A stretch of 64,000 bases of DNA from Halomonas sp. A40-4. Its GTDB lineage: Bacteria; Pseudomonadota; Gammaproteobacteria; Pseudomonadales; Halomonadaceae. The position numbers were made by a program, and so were the translations under genes. Positions 35,844-45,264 of the stretch are shown here, one piece after another (the first letter of the stretch is position 1; each line of letters opens with the position of its first letter). The notes beneath the pieces are model-generated. The model saw only the letters and a program-made list of their open reading frames with translations. It did no database searches and was not told the DNA's origin. The stretch is from positions 2,976,001 through 3,040,000 of the forward strand of contig NZ_CP065230.1 of NCBI RefSeq assembly GCF_015767635.1. Reading direction: 5' to 3'.

Positions 35844-36848
35844 ATGACGCGCCATCCGCCAAACCGTTACATTCCGCTATGGCTGCTCGGCATGCTATTG
35901 CTCGGCGTTAATATCTGCGCCGCGCAGGGCCTTCAAAACGCCCAACCAAGCGTTGATGATACTGACGCGCCCCTGCCTTCTGCGCCACAACGCATTGTCA
36001 CCCTTTACCAAGGCGCGACTGACAGCGCCGTGGCGCTCGGCACCACCCCGGTCGGCGTTGTCGAGTCCTGGCTGGAAAAACCCATGTACCGCTACCTGCG
36101 CGATGCCCTTTCCGATGTCGACTACGTGGGCCTGGAAACCCAGCCCAATCTGGAGAAAATTGCCTGGCTTGATCCGGACCTTATCGTCGCTACCCGTTTT
36201 CGTCATGAGCGGGTGCTTCCGATACTCGAGAAAACGGCACCCACCGTCGTGGCTGGCCCGGTGTTCGATTTCAAAGCAAGCCTTTCACTGATCGCCGATG
36301 CCACCGGCCGGGAAAACCGTGCCCGCCGCTTACTCGGCGAATGGGATCAGCGAGTGGCGGATTTTCGCCATAAAATGCGTCGTTCGGGCCTGGCCTGGCC
36401 TCAAAAGGCCGCCGTGGCACGTTTCAAGAGTGACCACCTGCGCCTTTATTCGTCGGGGTTTGCCGGCTCGATTTTAAGCGAGCTGGGCTTTCAACAGCCT
36501 GACGCACTCAAGGCCCAGGGCTGGGGAATGAAGCTGACCAGCGAGGAAAACATTCCCGTCATCAACGCCGACGTCATTTTTGTGATACTGGAGCCCGACG
36601 ACCCGGCCATCATGGATAACTACCGCCACTGGACGTCACACCCCCTATGGCAGCGACTGGACGCGGTACAAAACGACCGTGTGTTTGAAGTCGATACGGT
36701 GAACTGGATCATGGGCGGCGGCATTCTGGCCGCCAATGCGATGCTGGATGATCTTTATACCCATTACGACCTTACGCCTTCGCCATCTCAATCGGCGCGC
36801 TCATGCCGCGCACGTCTGAACGGCAACATGGAGCCCGCTCGATGCTGA
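35844..36848 (+). CDS. FecB-like iron-siderophore ABC substrate-binding protein
   Basis: This 334-residue protein has a signal peptide ending near CAAQG and the two-lobed binding-protein fold of the FecB/FepB/BtuF family. Segments such as QRIVTLYQGATDSAVALG and LETQPNLEKIAWLDPDLIV are typical. It should bind a ferric siderophore, or ferric citrate, in the periplasm for import by the two permeases encoded next. Its C-terminus extends past the usual end, with an Arg-rich tail. The stop overlaps the next start by 7 nt. A Fur-like box lies upstream. The exact ligand is unknown. Confidence 0.9.
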   Translation: MTRHPPNRYIPLWLLGMLLLGVNICAAQGLQNAQPSVDDTDAPLPSAPQRIVTLYQGATDSAVALGTTPVGVVESWLEKPMYRYLRDALSDVDYVGLETQPNLEKIAWLDPDLIVATRFRHERVLPILEKTAPTVVAGPVFDFKASLSLIADATGRENRARRLLGEWDQRVADFRHKMRRSGLAWPQKAAVARFKSDHLRLYSSGFAGSILSELGFQQPDALKAQGWGMKLTSEENIPVINADVIFVILEPDDPAIMDNYRHWTSHPLWQRLDAVQNDRVFEVDTVNWIMGGGILAANAMLDDLYTHYDLTPSPSQSARSCRARLNGNMEPARC

Positions 36849-37843
36849 GCGGGCAAGCTGCCAAAGTCGCGGGGCTATGCACGGGCGGGATACTCATGCT
36901 AACCAGCTTTATCGCCAGCATCATGTCGGGCCCTACCGATATACCGCCAGCCGCCTTGTTGACCTCTCTGAGTGACTACGACCCAACGCAGGTGGCCCAT
37001 ATTGTCCTGCGCACCGAACGCTTGCCCCGCGCGGTGATCGCCGCCCTGGTGGGGGCAAGTTTAGCCATTGCCGGGGCGCTGATGCAGACCCTGACACGCA
37101 ATCCTTTGGCCTCCCCCGGCATTCTGGGGATTAACGCCGGGGCGATGTTTTTTGTCGTCGTCGCCGTCTCGTTACTACCGCTGCATACGCCTGCGAGCTA
37201 TGTTTGGGCAGCATTATTGGGCGCCCTGGTTGCTGCCGGATTGGTGGTCGTCCTCAGCCGCGGCCGTCAGGGGGAACTTCCCCCGCTACGTGTATTGCTT
37301 GCGGGCGTGGCCGTTACCGCCATGTTTGTGTCGTTCAGCCAGGGGCTATTGATACTCGACCAGCAAAGCTTCGAAAGCGTCTTGTATTGGCTGGCCGGTT
37401 CCGTCGCGGGCCGGGAACTTTCACTGGTGGCGCCCCTGCTCCCGCTGTTCGGCTTTGCCCTGTTGCTGTGTGGTTTGCTGGTAAGACACGCCAACGCCCT
37501 CATGCTGGGAGACGACATGGTCGCGGGGCTCGGGATGCGGGCAGGCACCATCAAGCTGTTACTTGGCCTGGTAGTGATTCTGCTGGCGGGAAGCTCGGTG
37601 GCACTGGCGGGCATGATCGGCTTTGTGGGGTTGATCGTGCCGCACATGGCGCGCGGCCTGTTTGGCGTCGACCACCGCTGGCTAGTACCCGCCTGCGCAC
37701 TAATGGGGGCGAGTTTGCTGCTGTTGGCCGATATCGCATCGCGCGTTTTGATGCCGCCTCAGGAGATTCCCGTCGGCGTGATGACCGCCCTGATTGGCAC
37801 GCCCTTCTTTATCTATCTGGCGCGGCGACAGCAGGCCCAATGA
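36842..37843 (+). CDS. FecC-like iron-siderophore ABC permease
   Basis: This 333-residue membrane protein belongs to the FecCD/BtuC family and has about ten helices. Family motifs include RLPRAVIAALVGASLAIAGALMQ, NPLASPGILGINAGA, and the GFVGLIVPHMAR coupling segment that contacts the ATPase. It would pair with the next permease as a heterodimer. The ATG at 36842 overlaps the end of the binding-protein gene; the track extension from 36803 is in the wrong context. The stop shares an ATGA with the next gene. The matching ATPase is probably the one at 41366. Confidence 0.9.
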   Translation: MLSGQAAKVAGLCTGGILMLTSFIASIMSGPTDIPPAALLTSLSDYDPTQVAHIVLRTERLPRAVIAALVGASLAIAGALMQTLTRNPLASPGILGINAGAMFFVVVAVSLLPLHTPASYVWAALLGALVAAGLVVVLSRGRQGELPPLRVLLAGVAVTAMFVSFSQGLLILDQQSFESVLYWLAGSVAGRELSLVAPLLPLFGFALLLCGLLVRHANALMLGDDMVAGLGMRAGTIKLLLGLVVILLAGSSVALAGMIGFVGLIVPHMARGLFGVDHRWLVPACALMGASLLLLADIASRVLMPPQEIPVGVMTALIGTPFFIYLARRQQAQ

Positions 37844-38877
37844 TGACCTCTTCCAGTGTTTTGAAACAGCAACACAACCTGACGAGTGATCGTTTTTGGG
37901 CCATCACCGGGCTGCTTGCGCTGCTTCTGGTCGTCAATATGGGGATATCGCTCAGCCTCGGCAGTTTTCCGACACCGTTTGCAAACGTACTGCACGCACT
38001 CGTTTCACCGCAAAAAAGCGATATTACGTTTATTATCTGGGAGCTGCGTTTGCCGCGTATCGTGCTGGCCGTTTTGGTGGGTGCCGCGCTGGCGATTGCT
38101 GGCGCGATTCTTCAGGGCATTGTGCGCAACCCGCTCGCCTCGCCTGATGTTATCGGCATAACGAGTGGTGCCTCGCTGGCAGCGGTCGTGTTTCTGAGCC
38201 TGTTAAGTACCTATCTAGGCAGCCAATGGCTCCCGCTTGCTGCCTTGAGCGGCGCGTTTTGTGCCGCGTTGCTAGTGTTCTTTCTGGCCTGGAAAGGCGG
38301 CGTTAGCCCTTCGCGGATGGTGCTGGTGGGCATCGGGCTTTCCGCCGCCATGGGCGCAGCGACGACGCTGTTGATCGTGATCAGCGATGACGCGGCCGCC
38401 ATGGTGGCCTATGTATGGCTCACTGGTAGCCTTTATGCCACCCAGTGGCAGGATGTAGCGGGCATGCTGCCCTGGTTGCTGGTTGCGGTTCCGCTATGCC
38501 TTGGCTACGCACGGCAGCTCGATACCATGGCACTGGGTGATTTAGTCGCCCAAGGACTCGGGATAAACCTGCTCAGAAGCCGCCTGGTACTGATGGCCTG
38601 TAGCGTGGCGCTGGCAGGCGCTGCCGTCGCCTTTGCGGGCGGCTTGAGCTTTGTGGGCTTGATGGCCCCTCATATAGCCGCCAAGCTGGTGGGCCGTCAC
38701 TTTGTCAGGTTGGTACCGGCATCCGGCTTGATCGGGGCATTGATCGTGCTCAACGCCGACCTGCTAGGCCGAGTGGCCTTTTTACCCAGTGACCTGCCAG
38801 CGGGCATTTTCGTTTCCGGTATCGGCGCGCCCTTTTTCGTTTACTTGCTGTATAGAACACGCCGACGCCGTTATTAA
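37840..38877 (+). CDS. FecD-like iron-siderophore ABC permease
   Basis: This 345-residue permease is the second FecCD-family subunit. Motifs RLPRIVLAVLVGAALAIAGAILQG, NPLASPDVIGITSGAS and GLSFVGLMAPHIA are clear. I place the start at 37840, where ATGA overlaps the FecC stop; the long open frame extending to 37204 is out-of-frame reading of fecC. About 75 nt later comes a hairpin serving the convergent receptor gene. Together with FecB, FecC and the separately encoded ATPase it forms a ferric-siderophore importer. Confidence 0.9.
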   Translation: MMTSSSVLKQQHNLTSDRFWAITGLLALLLVVNMGISLSLGSFPTPFANVLHALVSPQKSDITFIIWELRLPRIVLAVLVGAALAIAGAILQGIVRNPLASPDVIGITSGASLAAVVFLSLLSTYLGSQWLPLAALSGAFCAALLVFFLAWKGGVSPSRMVLVGIGLSAAMGAATTLLIVISDDAAAMVAYVWLTGSLYATQWQDVAGMLPWLLVAVPLCLGYARQLDTMALGDLVAQGLGINLLRSRLVLMACSVALAGAAVAFAGGLSFVGLMAPHIAAKLVGRHFVRLVPASGLIGALIVLNADLLGRVAFLPSDLPAGIFVSGIGAPFFVYLLYRTRRRRY

Positions 38878-38894
38878 GACAACCATTCGTGAAT

Positions 38895-38922
38895 AAAAAA
38901 ACGGCACCCATGGGGTGCCGCC
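38895..38922 (-). terminator. Terminator of the receptor gene at 38955-41093
   Basis: On the minus strand a stem CGGCACCC/GGGTGCCG (loop CAT/ATG) is followed by a run of seven T. It lies between the convergent fecD-type and receptor genes. Confidence 0.85.
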
Positions 38923-38954
38923 AATCAGCTTGCTAGTTAAGAAGGCGTTCGCGT

Positions 38955-41093
38955 TTAGAAATCCAATTGATAGCCCAGCGTGAGGGTGCGCCCGCGGCCG
39001 GTGAAGTAATACTCGTCGCTGACACGGGCCGACTGTGAGTAATAGGTGAGGTAGTCTTCATCGGTGGCATTTTCAACGCCGACGGACATGCGTCCCGCGG
39101 GCAGTCGATACGTCAGCGAGGCATCCACTAACCCATAGCCGTCAAAATCAAGTTTCGGGTCATCGACGCTCCGATCGAAGTAGTAACGGCTCTGCAAGCG
39201 AGTCGACACTTTATCGTTCCAGGTAGCGCTCCAGCCCAGCTTGAGCGTATCCGGTGCGATATTGATACCGGTCAGCTCGGTCTCCACACGGCCATCACCG
39301 TCCTGATCCGACTCACCTTCGGCGTGGGTGTAGGAAAGCGACAGGTCATGATTGTCCGTTACCTGCATATCGCCGGTAATCTCGACACCCTGAATCTCGG
39401 TTTTCTCGCGATTGCCTACCCAGGTGCCGTTTTCCTCCGTAAGACGCTGACCGAAGTCCGCGTTCGACTGGTAGTAACTGACCTCCAAGCCGTAGCGGTC
39501 CCAGTCGAATCGCGCGCCCACCTCGCGGTTATCGGTCACGATAGGCTGAAGCTGGATCAGATCATCAACGTTCTGCCCCGGCGTGCTGATACCACGAAGC
39601 ACCCTGCCCACGTCGGGCATACCAAACCCTTCGGAGTAGTTGGCGTAAAGCTGGGCCCAGTCGGTGGCCTGATAAACCAGACCTGCGTTGAACAGCGTCT
39701 CGTCAAAGCTGGGCTTACCGCCCTCAACGGTCACGTTATCCTGGGTGACATTGTCGCGATCGATACTTTGATAGGTATCCACCTCAAGATCAGCATGCTC
39801 GTGGCGAACCCCAGCGTGCAGGGTGAGCGACTTGGCCAGTTCAAACTCGCCCTGGAGGAAAGGCGCAATATTATCGAATTGGCTTTCCGGCACGTAGGTA
39901 CGCCCGGTTTCCACCAGCATCTGGCGCGTCTCGTCGCGGAGGATATCCAGTCCCGCGGTCAGTCCCAGCCGATCCCCCAGCAAGCCATCGCGGTTGACGG
40001 TGAACTTGGCCCCCACCTTGTCGGACTCAGTGCGCGTTTGGTCGTACTGGGTGTCACCGGCGCTATCCAGGTAAGGGAAGTAAGGGGTTGTGGCAAAGCG
40101 GGCGCGGAAGCGCTGATGATAAACCTGTGCATCGACCTCGTTGCCAAACCAGTCCGCGTGGGCGTAGGAAAGCCGCGCCGTGGTGACCTCATTGAAGCCA
40201 GGCTCACCATCACGCGTGCCCTTGATCGCCGTCGTGGGAACACCCGCATCGCGATCACCTGGCTTCGGCACGTAATCGTTGCTTTCTTCCAGATCAAAAT
40301 GGTTGAGCGACAGCTCAAGGTTCTGATTGTCGTCTATCCAGTACCCCAGTTTGCCGAATAGATCGTAGCTTTCAGAGTTCTGCAGCTCGCCGGGATAGGC
40401 AATACCGACAATGTCGTCGTTGCCATCGTAAAAGACGCCCCGCTCCTGGCGGGTGGCAGCAGCGACGAAATCCCAGTCACCCTGCTGGCCGCTTATGCGG
40501 TAGTCCAGCTTATGACCGATGCCGTCGGACTCGAAGTCGTCGTCCGTCGTCAGGCTGACGCCCGCATGTTGACTTATTCCTCCACCTTCGGCGCGCCGGG
40601 TAACAAAGTTAATCAGCCCGCCAGTGGCGCCCAGGCCGTGTTCCGCGCTAGCGCCGTGAATCACCTCAATGCGCTCGACCATCGACAAGTCAATGGTGTA
40701 ACTATCACGCGAGCTGTCGCGCAACGGGTTGGACTGCGGCACACCGTCGACCAGAAAAGCCGCATCACGGCCACGAAAGGTCTCACCTGCATTAGACAGT
40801 TTTTGGCGACTGGGGGAGTAAGACGGAATCAGGTTGCTAAGCACCTGGCCAGGGTCACTGCTGATGGCCATCTGCTGCTCAATCTGTTCCCGGCTAATCA
40901 CCGTGACTTTTTGCGGCGTTTGGCCCGCCTCGCTCTTGCTCCGGGTTGCGGTGACGACCATGGGTTGGCTTTCGTCCGCAGTGCTTATCGCAGTGCCGGT
41001 GGAAGAAGCCTGCTGAGCGTAAACGTGACTGGCAGCCACCAAACCGATAAACGAAACGGTCGGCCAAAGCACGTGATGCTTATTGACGTACAT
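38955..41093 (-). CDS. TonB-dependent siderophore receptor (FepA/CirA-like)
   Basis: This 712-residue outer-membrane receptor has a signal peptide ending near VYAQQ, a plug with MVVTATRSKSEAGQ (TonB box region), and RGRDAAFLVDGVPQ and ASAEHGLGATGGLINFVTR in the plug core. A beta-barrel follows, ending in LGYQLDF. The plug resembles FepA/CirA/ViuA-type receptors. It sits between the fecBCD-type operon and the fecE-type ATPase, divergent from the ATPase with two Fur-like boxes in between. It is therefore the likely receptor for that importer. The ATG at 41093 is the sensible start. Its ligand is not known. Confidence 0.9.
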   Translation of the reverse strand: MYVNKHHVLWPTVSFIGLVAASHVYAQQASSTGTAISTADESQPMVVTATRSKSEAGQTPQKVTVISREQIEQQMAISSDPGQVLSNLIPSYSPSRQKLSNAGETFRGRDAAFLVDGVPQSNPLRDSSRDSYTIDLSMVERIEVIHGASAEHGLGATGGLINFVTRRAEGGGISQHAGVSLTTDDDFESDGIGHKLDYRISGQQGDWDFVAAATRQERGVFYDGNDDIVGIAYPGELQNSESYDLFGKLGYWIDDNQNLELSLNHFDLEESNDYVPKPGDRDAGVPTTAIKGTRDGEPGFNEVTTARLSYAHADWFGNEVDAQVYHQRFRARFATTPYFPYLDSAGDTQYDQTRTESDKVGAKFTVNRDGLLGDRLGLTAGLDILRDETRQMLVETGRTYVPESQFDNIAPFLQGEFELAKSLTLHAGVRHEHADLEVDTYQSIDRDNVTQDNVTVEGGKPSFDETLFNAGLVYQATDWAQLYANYSEGFGMPDVGRVLRGISTPGQNVDDLIQLQPIVTDNREVGARFDWDRYGLEVSYYQSNADFGQRLTEENGTWVGNREKTEIQGVEITGDMQVTDNHDLSLSYTHAEGESDQDGDGRVETELTGINIAPDTLKLGWSATWNDKVSTRLQSRYYFDRSVDDPKLDFDGYGLVDASLTYRLPAGRMSVGVENATDEDYLTYYSQSARVSDEYYFTGRGRTLTLGYQLDF

Positions 41094-41147
41094 CTTCTTC
41101 TTATCCCCTTTTTTTGCCTGAAGAACCCTTGCTAATACAACTCAACA

Positions 41148-41166
41148 CTAAATGAGAATAGTTATA
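41148..41166 (-). promoter_or_regulatory. Fur-like box near receptor promoter
   Basis: Twelve of 19 positions match the Fur consensus, read on the plus strand. It lies 55-73 nt upstream of the receptor gene on the minus strand. Confidence 0.55.
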
Positions 41167-41314
41167 TTATGCATATAAGAAGGCATTGGGTCTACCAAGC
41201 AGCTATAAGCAATTCGGCATCATGCAATGGCTTTAGCCGACGATTTTTACTACTAACCCGCTCAAAAGGGCATTAAAAAAGAAGTAACCGCTAACTTACA
41301 ACATTGATAATATT

Positions 41315-41333
41315 GAAAATGAGAATTTTTTGT
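41315..41333 (+). promoter_or_regulatory. Fur-like box near ATPase promoter
   Basis: Twelve of 19 positions match the Fur consensus. It lies 33-51 nt upstream of the ATPase start codon, so it probably controls that gene. Confidence 0.55.
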
Positions 41334-41365
41334 CTTACGGTGCAGGCTGTTTTGATAACCCGTGA

Positions 41366-42193
41366 ATGCCCATGCCACTCGCATCAGCCCCGCATGCTCG
41401 ATTAACCGGCGAAGCCCTTTACGCTGGCTATGACACCAAACGCGTACTCAATGGCGTGGATATCGCCATAGCAGAAGGAAAACTGACCGCCCTGCTGGGC
41501 CCCAACGGAAGCGGTAAATCAACCCTGCTGAAGACACTCGCCCGAACGCTGACACCCAGCGCCGGGCAGGTATATCTGGATGGAAAAGACATTCATCGCC
41601 GCAATACCCGCGACGTGGCAAGGCAACTGGGCATCCTTCCTCAAGGCCCCATTGCCCCGGAAGGGCTGAGCGTGCGGCAGCTGGTCACCATGGGACGTTT
41701 TCCGCATCAAAGCCTATGGCAAAAAGACGCCCAGCAGGATGCCCGCGCGGTTAACGACGCCATGGCTTATACCCACGTAACGGAATTTGCCGAACGTAAC
41801 GTTGATGCGCTTTCCGGCGGCCAACGCCAGCGCTGCTGGATCGCCATGGTACTGGCGCAACAGACCGACCTCTTGCTGCTTGATGAGCCCACCACCTTTC
41901 TTGACCTGAAAGTTCAGGTTGACCTGTTGGAGCTACTTTCACGCCTGGCTCATGAAAAAGGCCGCACCCTGCTACTGGTCCTCCACGACCTGAATCTGGC
42001 AGCGGCCTACGCCGACCACCTGGTGATGATGCGAGACGGTCAGATCGTCACCAGCGGCGCGCCCAGCGAGGTCTTTACCGCCGCTAACCTCAAGCGTGTT
42101 TTTGATCTGGACGCCCAGGTGATCCAGGACCCGGAAACTGGGCGGCCGGTTTGCGTACCGCGCCCAGCAGCGCATAAAAAACCCGGCGGTTAA
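41366..42193 (+). CDS. FecE/FhuC-type siderophore ABC transporter ATP-binding protein
   Basis: This 275-residue ATPase has Walker A GPNGSGKST, Q-loop ILPQGP, signature LSGGQRQR, Walker B LLLLDEPTTFLDL and switch histidine VLHDLNLA, a set typical of FhuC/FecE. It is the obvious ATPase for the fecBCD-type operon 2.5 kb upstream, from which the receptor gene on the other strand separates it. ATG 41366 and 41372 are both possible. A Fur-like box lies upstream. The stop codon falls inside a strong terminator hairpin. Confidence 0.92.
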   Translation: MPMPLASAPHARLTGEALYAGYDTKRVLNGVDIAIAEGKLTALLGPNGSGKSTLLKTLARTLTPSAGQVYLDGKDIHRRNTRDVARQLGILPQGPIAPEGLSVRQLVTMGRFPHQSLWQKDAQQDARAVNDAMAYTHVTEFAERNVDALSGGQRQRCWIAMVLAQQTDLLLLDEPTTFLDLKVQVDLLELLSRLAHEKGRTLLLVLHDLNLAAAYADHLVMMRDGQIVTSGAPSEVFTAANLKRVFDLDAQVIQDPETGRPVCVPRPAAHKKPGG

Positions 42194-42202
42194 GCCGGGT
42201 TT
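42179..42202. terminator. Terminator overlapping the ATPase stop codon
   Basis: A perfect 9-bp stem AAACCCGGC/GCCGGGTTT with a six-base loop that contains the TAA stop. A-rich sequence on the left and T-rich sequence on the right allow it to work in both directions, for the ATPase and the convergent receptor. Confidence 0.85.
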
Positions 42203-42221
42203 ATAGCGACGCATCAAAGGT

Positions 42222-44324
42222 TTACCAATTGTACTTCAAGCTGCCCACTACGCTACGCGAGGCCCCGTAGTAGCAGTAGAAATCACAACCGCTGACATAC
42301 TTTTCATCGGTGAGGTTGTTGACGTTCAACTGCGCTGTCCAGCTATCGTTAATGTCGTAGCTGGCCATGGCATCGACCAAAGTAGCCGACGGCACGTCGC
42401 GATCAATGCCACTACCGGGACTAGGCGAGGTTTCCCCCATATAGCGCACGCCGCTGCCAACCGACAATCCGGATAGATCACCGTCAAAGTCGTAATCCAG
42501 CCACGCTGACGCCATGTGATAAGGCACAAACGGCGCACGCTCATCCTGCTGCGACTCGCTCGCATCGTAGAGAGCATCGGTATAAGTGTACGACGCTGTC
42601 AGCTTCAGGTTATCCGTCAGATAGCCGACACCTTCGACTTCCACACCCTGCGAACGACGCTCGCCTACCTGCTCCTGCGCCCCACTACCGGTGGAGATCA
42701 ATGTCTTGTCTTCTTCCAAATCAAACGCCGCAACAGTCAAGTAACCATCAAAGTTTAGAGGGGTGAATTTTATCCCCGCCTCCATTTGACGCCCTTCCTG
42801 TGGCTCATAAGCCCCGTTTGGCCCAACGCCTGCTACAGGCGTGAACGATTCGCTGTAGCTGAGATAAGGTGAAACGCCATTGTCACCCAAGTACATTGCC
42901 CCAGCAGTGAGCGAGAGTTGCTCTTCATCATAGGCTTCGCTCGAACGACCGCTACTATTGCGGGCATCATCACTGCCATCAATGCTATCATAACGCGCGC
43001 CCGCCAGGAATATCCACTTATCCGCCACGCGTAGCTGATCCTGAACATACACACCGAACTGACGACTTTCCAAATCGTGCTGAGTGGCGTCTGTTTGATC
43101 CGGTGCAGTAAAGGCGCTGTAATCCGGATCAAAGGTATCAACGGTGTCTATGCCGAAGAGATCTTTGTCAGCATAATTCAGATTTAGCTCCTGATAACCG
43201 GCGCCAAGCAAAAGCGTATTTTCGGTGTTATCACTGTAAGTACGCGCAATGAACCGATTGTCGATGTTAAAAGCATCATAATCACCATCACGATCGATCA
43301 CGCCACGCGAGGCCGTGCGTGTACTGGCTGGAAAGGGATAAACAGTACGCAACTCCAGATCCAGATGACTATAGCGGGCGTTCTGCTGGAACTCCCAGGT
43401 ATCGTTGATCTGGTGTTCCAGCTCATAACCCAACGAGGTCTGCTGCTGATCCAGTCTGTCGTAATCCGGCTGGCCCAGGTTGGTGTCGCGATCGATTTTA
43501 CCAAAAGGCGTATCATTCAATGTGCCATAGGCTGGGAAAAAGCCCGTCGTCGGAACGCCTTCGTCTTTCTGAACACTGGCAAGGAACGTCACAGTTGTAT
43601 CTTCAGAGAAATCTACCGCCAAACTAGGCGCGAAGTAGTAACGCTCTTTCTCGCTACCATCCAGCTCGCCTTCGCCATCGCGGTAAAGCCCTACCATGCG
43701 ATAGCGCATGTCATCACGCTCGCCTACGGGGCCCGAGACATCAATGCCCACCTGTCGGTGATCCTGATTGCCCGCTTCAATTTCGAGCGTGCCCCGTGCT
43801 TCATCAGTAGGACGTTTGCTGATGGCATTGATAACGCCACCGGGAGGAGCCTCGCCGTAAAGAATTGAGGCTGGACCTTTAAGCAGATCAACACGCTCAA
43901 CCCCAAAGGGTTCATTCATCCACCAAAAATAGCCGCCGGTGCGAAACAGGCGAAGGCCATCCTGGTAGGTTGAGTTTTCGGCACTAAAACCCCGCAGGAA
44001 GAACCAATCAGTGTTGTTGTCGTCGCCGTAAGGCTGTGACACCACACCGGAGCGGTACTGAAAGGTTTCGTCGTATTTGTTAACCGCGCGGGTTTCCAGT
44101 TCTTCGGCACCAACCGTCGACATCGCTCGCGGCGTCTCGACTTCGGGCGTATCCACCTTCAACGCCGTGGCGGTAACAACCGTGGTGCCGGTATCCACTG
44201 ACTCTTCCTGAGCCAGGGCAGCGAGCGGCGCAAAACTCAGCACGCTGCCGAGTGATAGGGTAAGTGAACGTCGCATAGCAACAGGGAGCAGACGTCGCGG
44301 GAATGGGTGAGTTTTCTGGAGCAT
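42222..44324 (-). CDS. TonB-dependent siderophore receptor (FhuA/FpvA-like)
   Basis: This receptor of about 700 residues matches the TonB-siderophore receptor group of FhuA, FoxA and FpvA. The plug shows DWFFLRGFSAENSTYQDGLR, VDLLKGPASILYGEAPPGGVIN and the barrel ends in SLKYNW. The signal peptide is probably MRRSLTLSLG... up to ALAQE after a short N-terminal extension; I use ATG 44324, preceded by AAGG, but an ATG 16 codons later is possible. A weak Fur-like sequence lies near 44370. Next to the ATPase terminator, it is likely a further siderophore receptor, and hydroxamate ligands are common in the group. Confidence 0.88.
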   Translation of the reverse strand: MLQKTHPFPRRLLPVAMRRSLTLSLGSVLSFAPLAALAQEESVDTGTTVVTATALKVDTPEVETPRAMSTVGAEELETRAVNKYDETFQYRSGVVSQPYGDDNNTDWFFLRGFSAENSTYQDGLRLFRTGGYFWWMNEPFGVERVDLLKGPASILYGEAPPGGVINAISKRPTDEARGTLEIEAGNQDHRQVGIDVSGPVGERDDMRYRMVGLYRDGEGELDGSEKERYYFAPSLAVDFSEDTTVTFLASVQKDEGVPTTGFFPAYGTLNDTPFGKIDRDTNLGQPDYDRLDQQQTSLGYELEHQINDTWEFQQNARYSHLDLELRTVYPFPASTRTASRGVIDRDGDYDAFNIDNRFIARTYSDNTENTLLLGAGYQELNLNYADKDLFGIDTVDTFDPDYSAFTAPDQTDATQHDLESRQFGVYVQDQLRVADKWIFLAGARYDSIDGSDDARNSSGRSSEAYDEEQLSLTAGAMYLGDNGVSPYLSYSESFTPVAGVGPNGAYEPQEGRQMEAGIKFTPLNFDGYLTVAAFDLEEDKTLISTGSGAQEQVGERRSQGVEVEGVGYLTDNLKLTASYTYTDALYDASESQQDERAPFVPYHMASAWLDYDFDGDLSGLSVGSGVRYMGETSPSPGSGIDRDVPSATLVDAMASYDINDSWTAQLNVNNLTDEKYVSGCDFYCYYGASRSVVGSLKYNW

Positions 44325-44593
44325 GAAGAGGACCTTGGGATGTGTAGGAAGCGTATAATTATAGTAAGACGAATGATACGAATTTTTATTACGCTTCACA
44401 ATGGCAGCCCAGCTGCATTCCTGCTTATGGTTTCAACGCTTCATGGGAGAGGTTTGTTAGAAGCTGCTCGCACTCGTAGGGACAGTTGAACTCACCTTTG
44501 TCGACGTGCTGTTGCAGCCCACCCGTGGCCATTAACCACGTCAACTTCACGAATCGATAGATTTCGGTTTGATCAGGTCGCGGCGCAATCACG

Positions 44594-45009
44594 GTGCTTG
44601 AACGCCCTGGCCTGATTGCTGCCGCCTGTGAGTGCTATGCCCAAGACCGCGTGCTGTACGGCAAGATGTTGCATCGTAAAGGCTGCCAGAACGAAATCAG
44701 CTTCAACAGCAGCCTGCTCAGGGAAATGCGCGGCATCGATTTCGTCGCCCTGCTATCTGCCAGGGCAAGCTCTCCGCCGACGAATACCCCCAGCTACGGG
44801 TACACGTGGTGGAAAACCAGGCCGAACTGATACCGCTGGGTACCTCCTCCAAGATGAACGTCGAATGGCAGTTTCTCACCAAGCTACGCGACCTCGGCCG
44901 CAAGACGGTCTCCCACTGGCTGGATAAAAACTTCGATACCATCGGAGAACGCTCGAGTGTCGATCTACGCCAGATTTTTCAGGGGATTGGGGCGCAGCAT
45001 CAGGGGTAA
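44594..45009 (+). pseudogene. 3' remnant of a patatin-like phospholipase gene, frameshifted
   Basis: Two adjacent reading frames together match the C-terminal part of patatin-like phospholipases. The first (44594-about 44752) has NEISFNSSLLREMRGIDFV. The second (about 44758-45009) has LSADEYPQLRVHVVENQAEL, GTSSKMNVEWQFL and WLDKNFDTIGERSSVDLR. The frames are offset by one base, near 44755. The N-terminal catalytic GxSxG part is missing upstream. Both the truncation and the shift make it a pseudogene. The match is from recall of the family, so the name is probable, not certain. It marks decayed DNA at the left border of the accessory region. Confidence 0.7.
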
Positions 45010-45264
45010 GAGTAAGAAGTATTTCGCCTTGTCTTGTGCAACGATCGGGCCTTATTACTTAGCGCTACACGAGCGTAGGATCACGTCGGAAGACTAACGA
45101 TAAGGTGGAATCTGCAAACCAAGGAATTATGAGCCGCTTGTGAAGCGTGCCAATAATCAGCTTTATTTGTATTTTCAGTCAATTAATTAAACCAACACGG
45201 CCTTTTCCATTCACTTACAGCTATTTAAGTGGACAATTTTTTGGTCAAAATAATTATATATCAT

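Noticed and set aside
37204..37839. N-terminal 212-codon extension of the FecD-like frame
   Set aside because: It is an out-of-phase reading of the FecC-like gene; the true start shares ATGA with the stop of that gene.
39324..40361. A 345-codon open frame antisense to a TonB receptor gene
   Set aside because: It is a shadow of the receptor; the receptor has a full plug and barrel.
44340..44400. A Fur box before the FhuA/FpvA-like receptor
   Set aside because: The best alignment reaches only about 11 of 19 positions, so it is mentioned in the gene entry but not listed as a site.
44452..44610. An open minus-strand frame of about 55 codons ending in LTNLSHEA
   Set aside because: It has no start codon with a ribosome site and no family I can name; it may be part of a decayed gene, but that cannot be supported.
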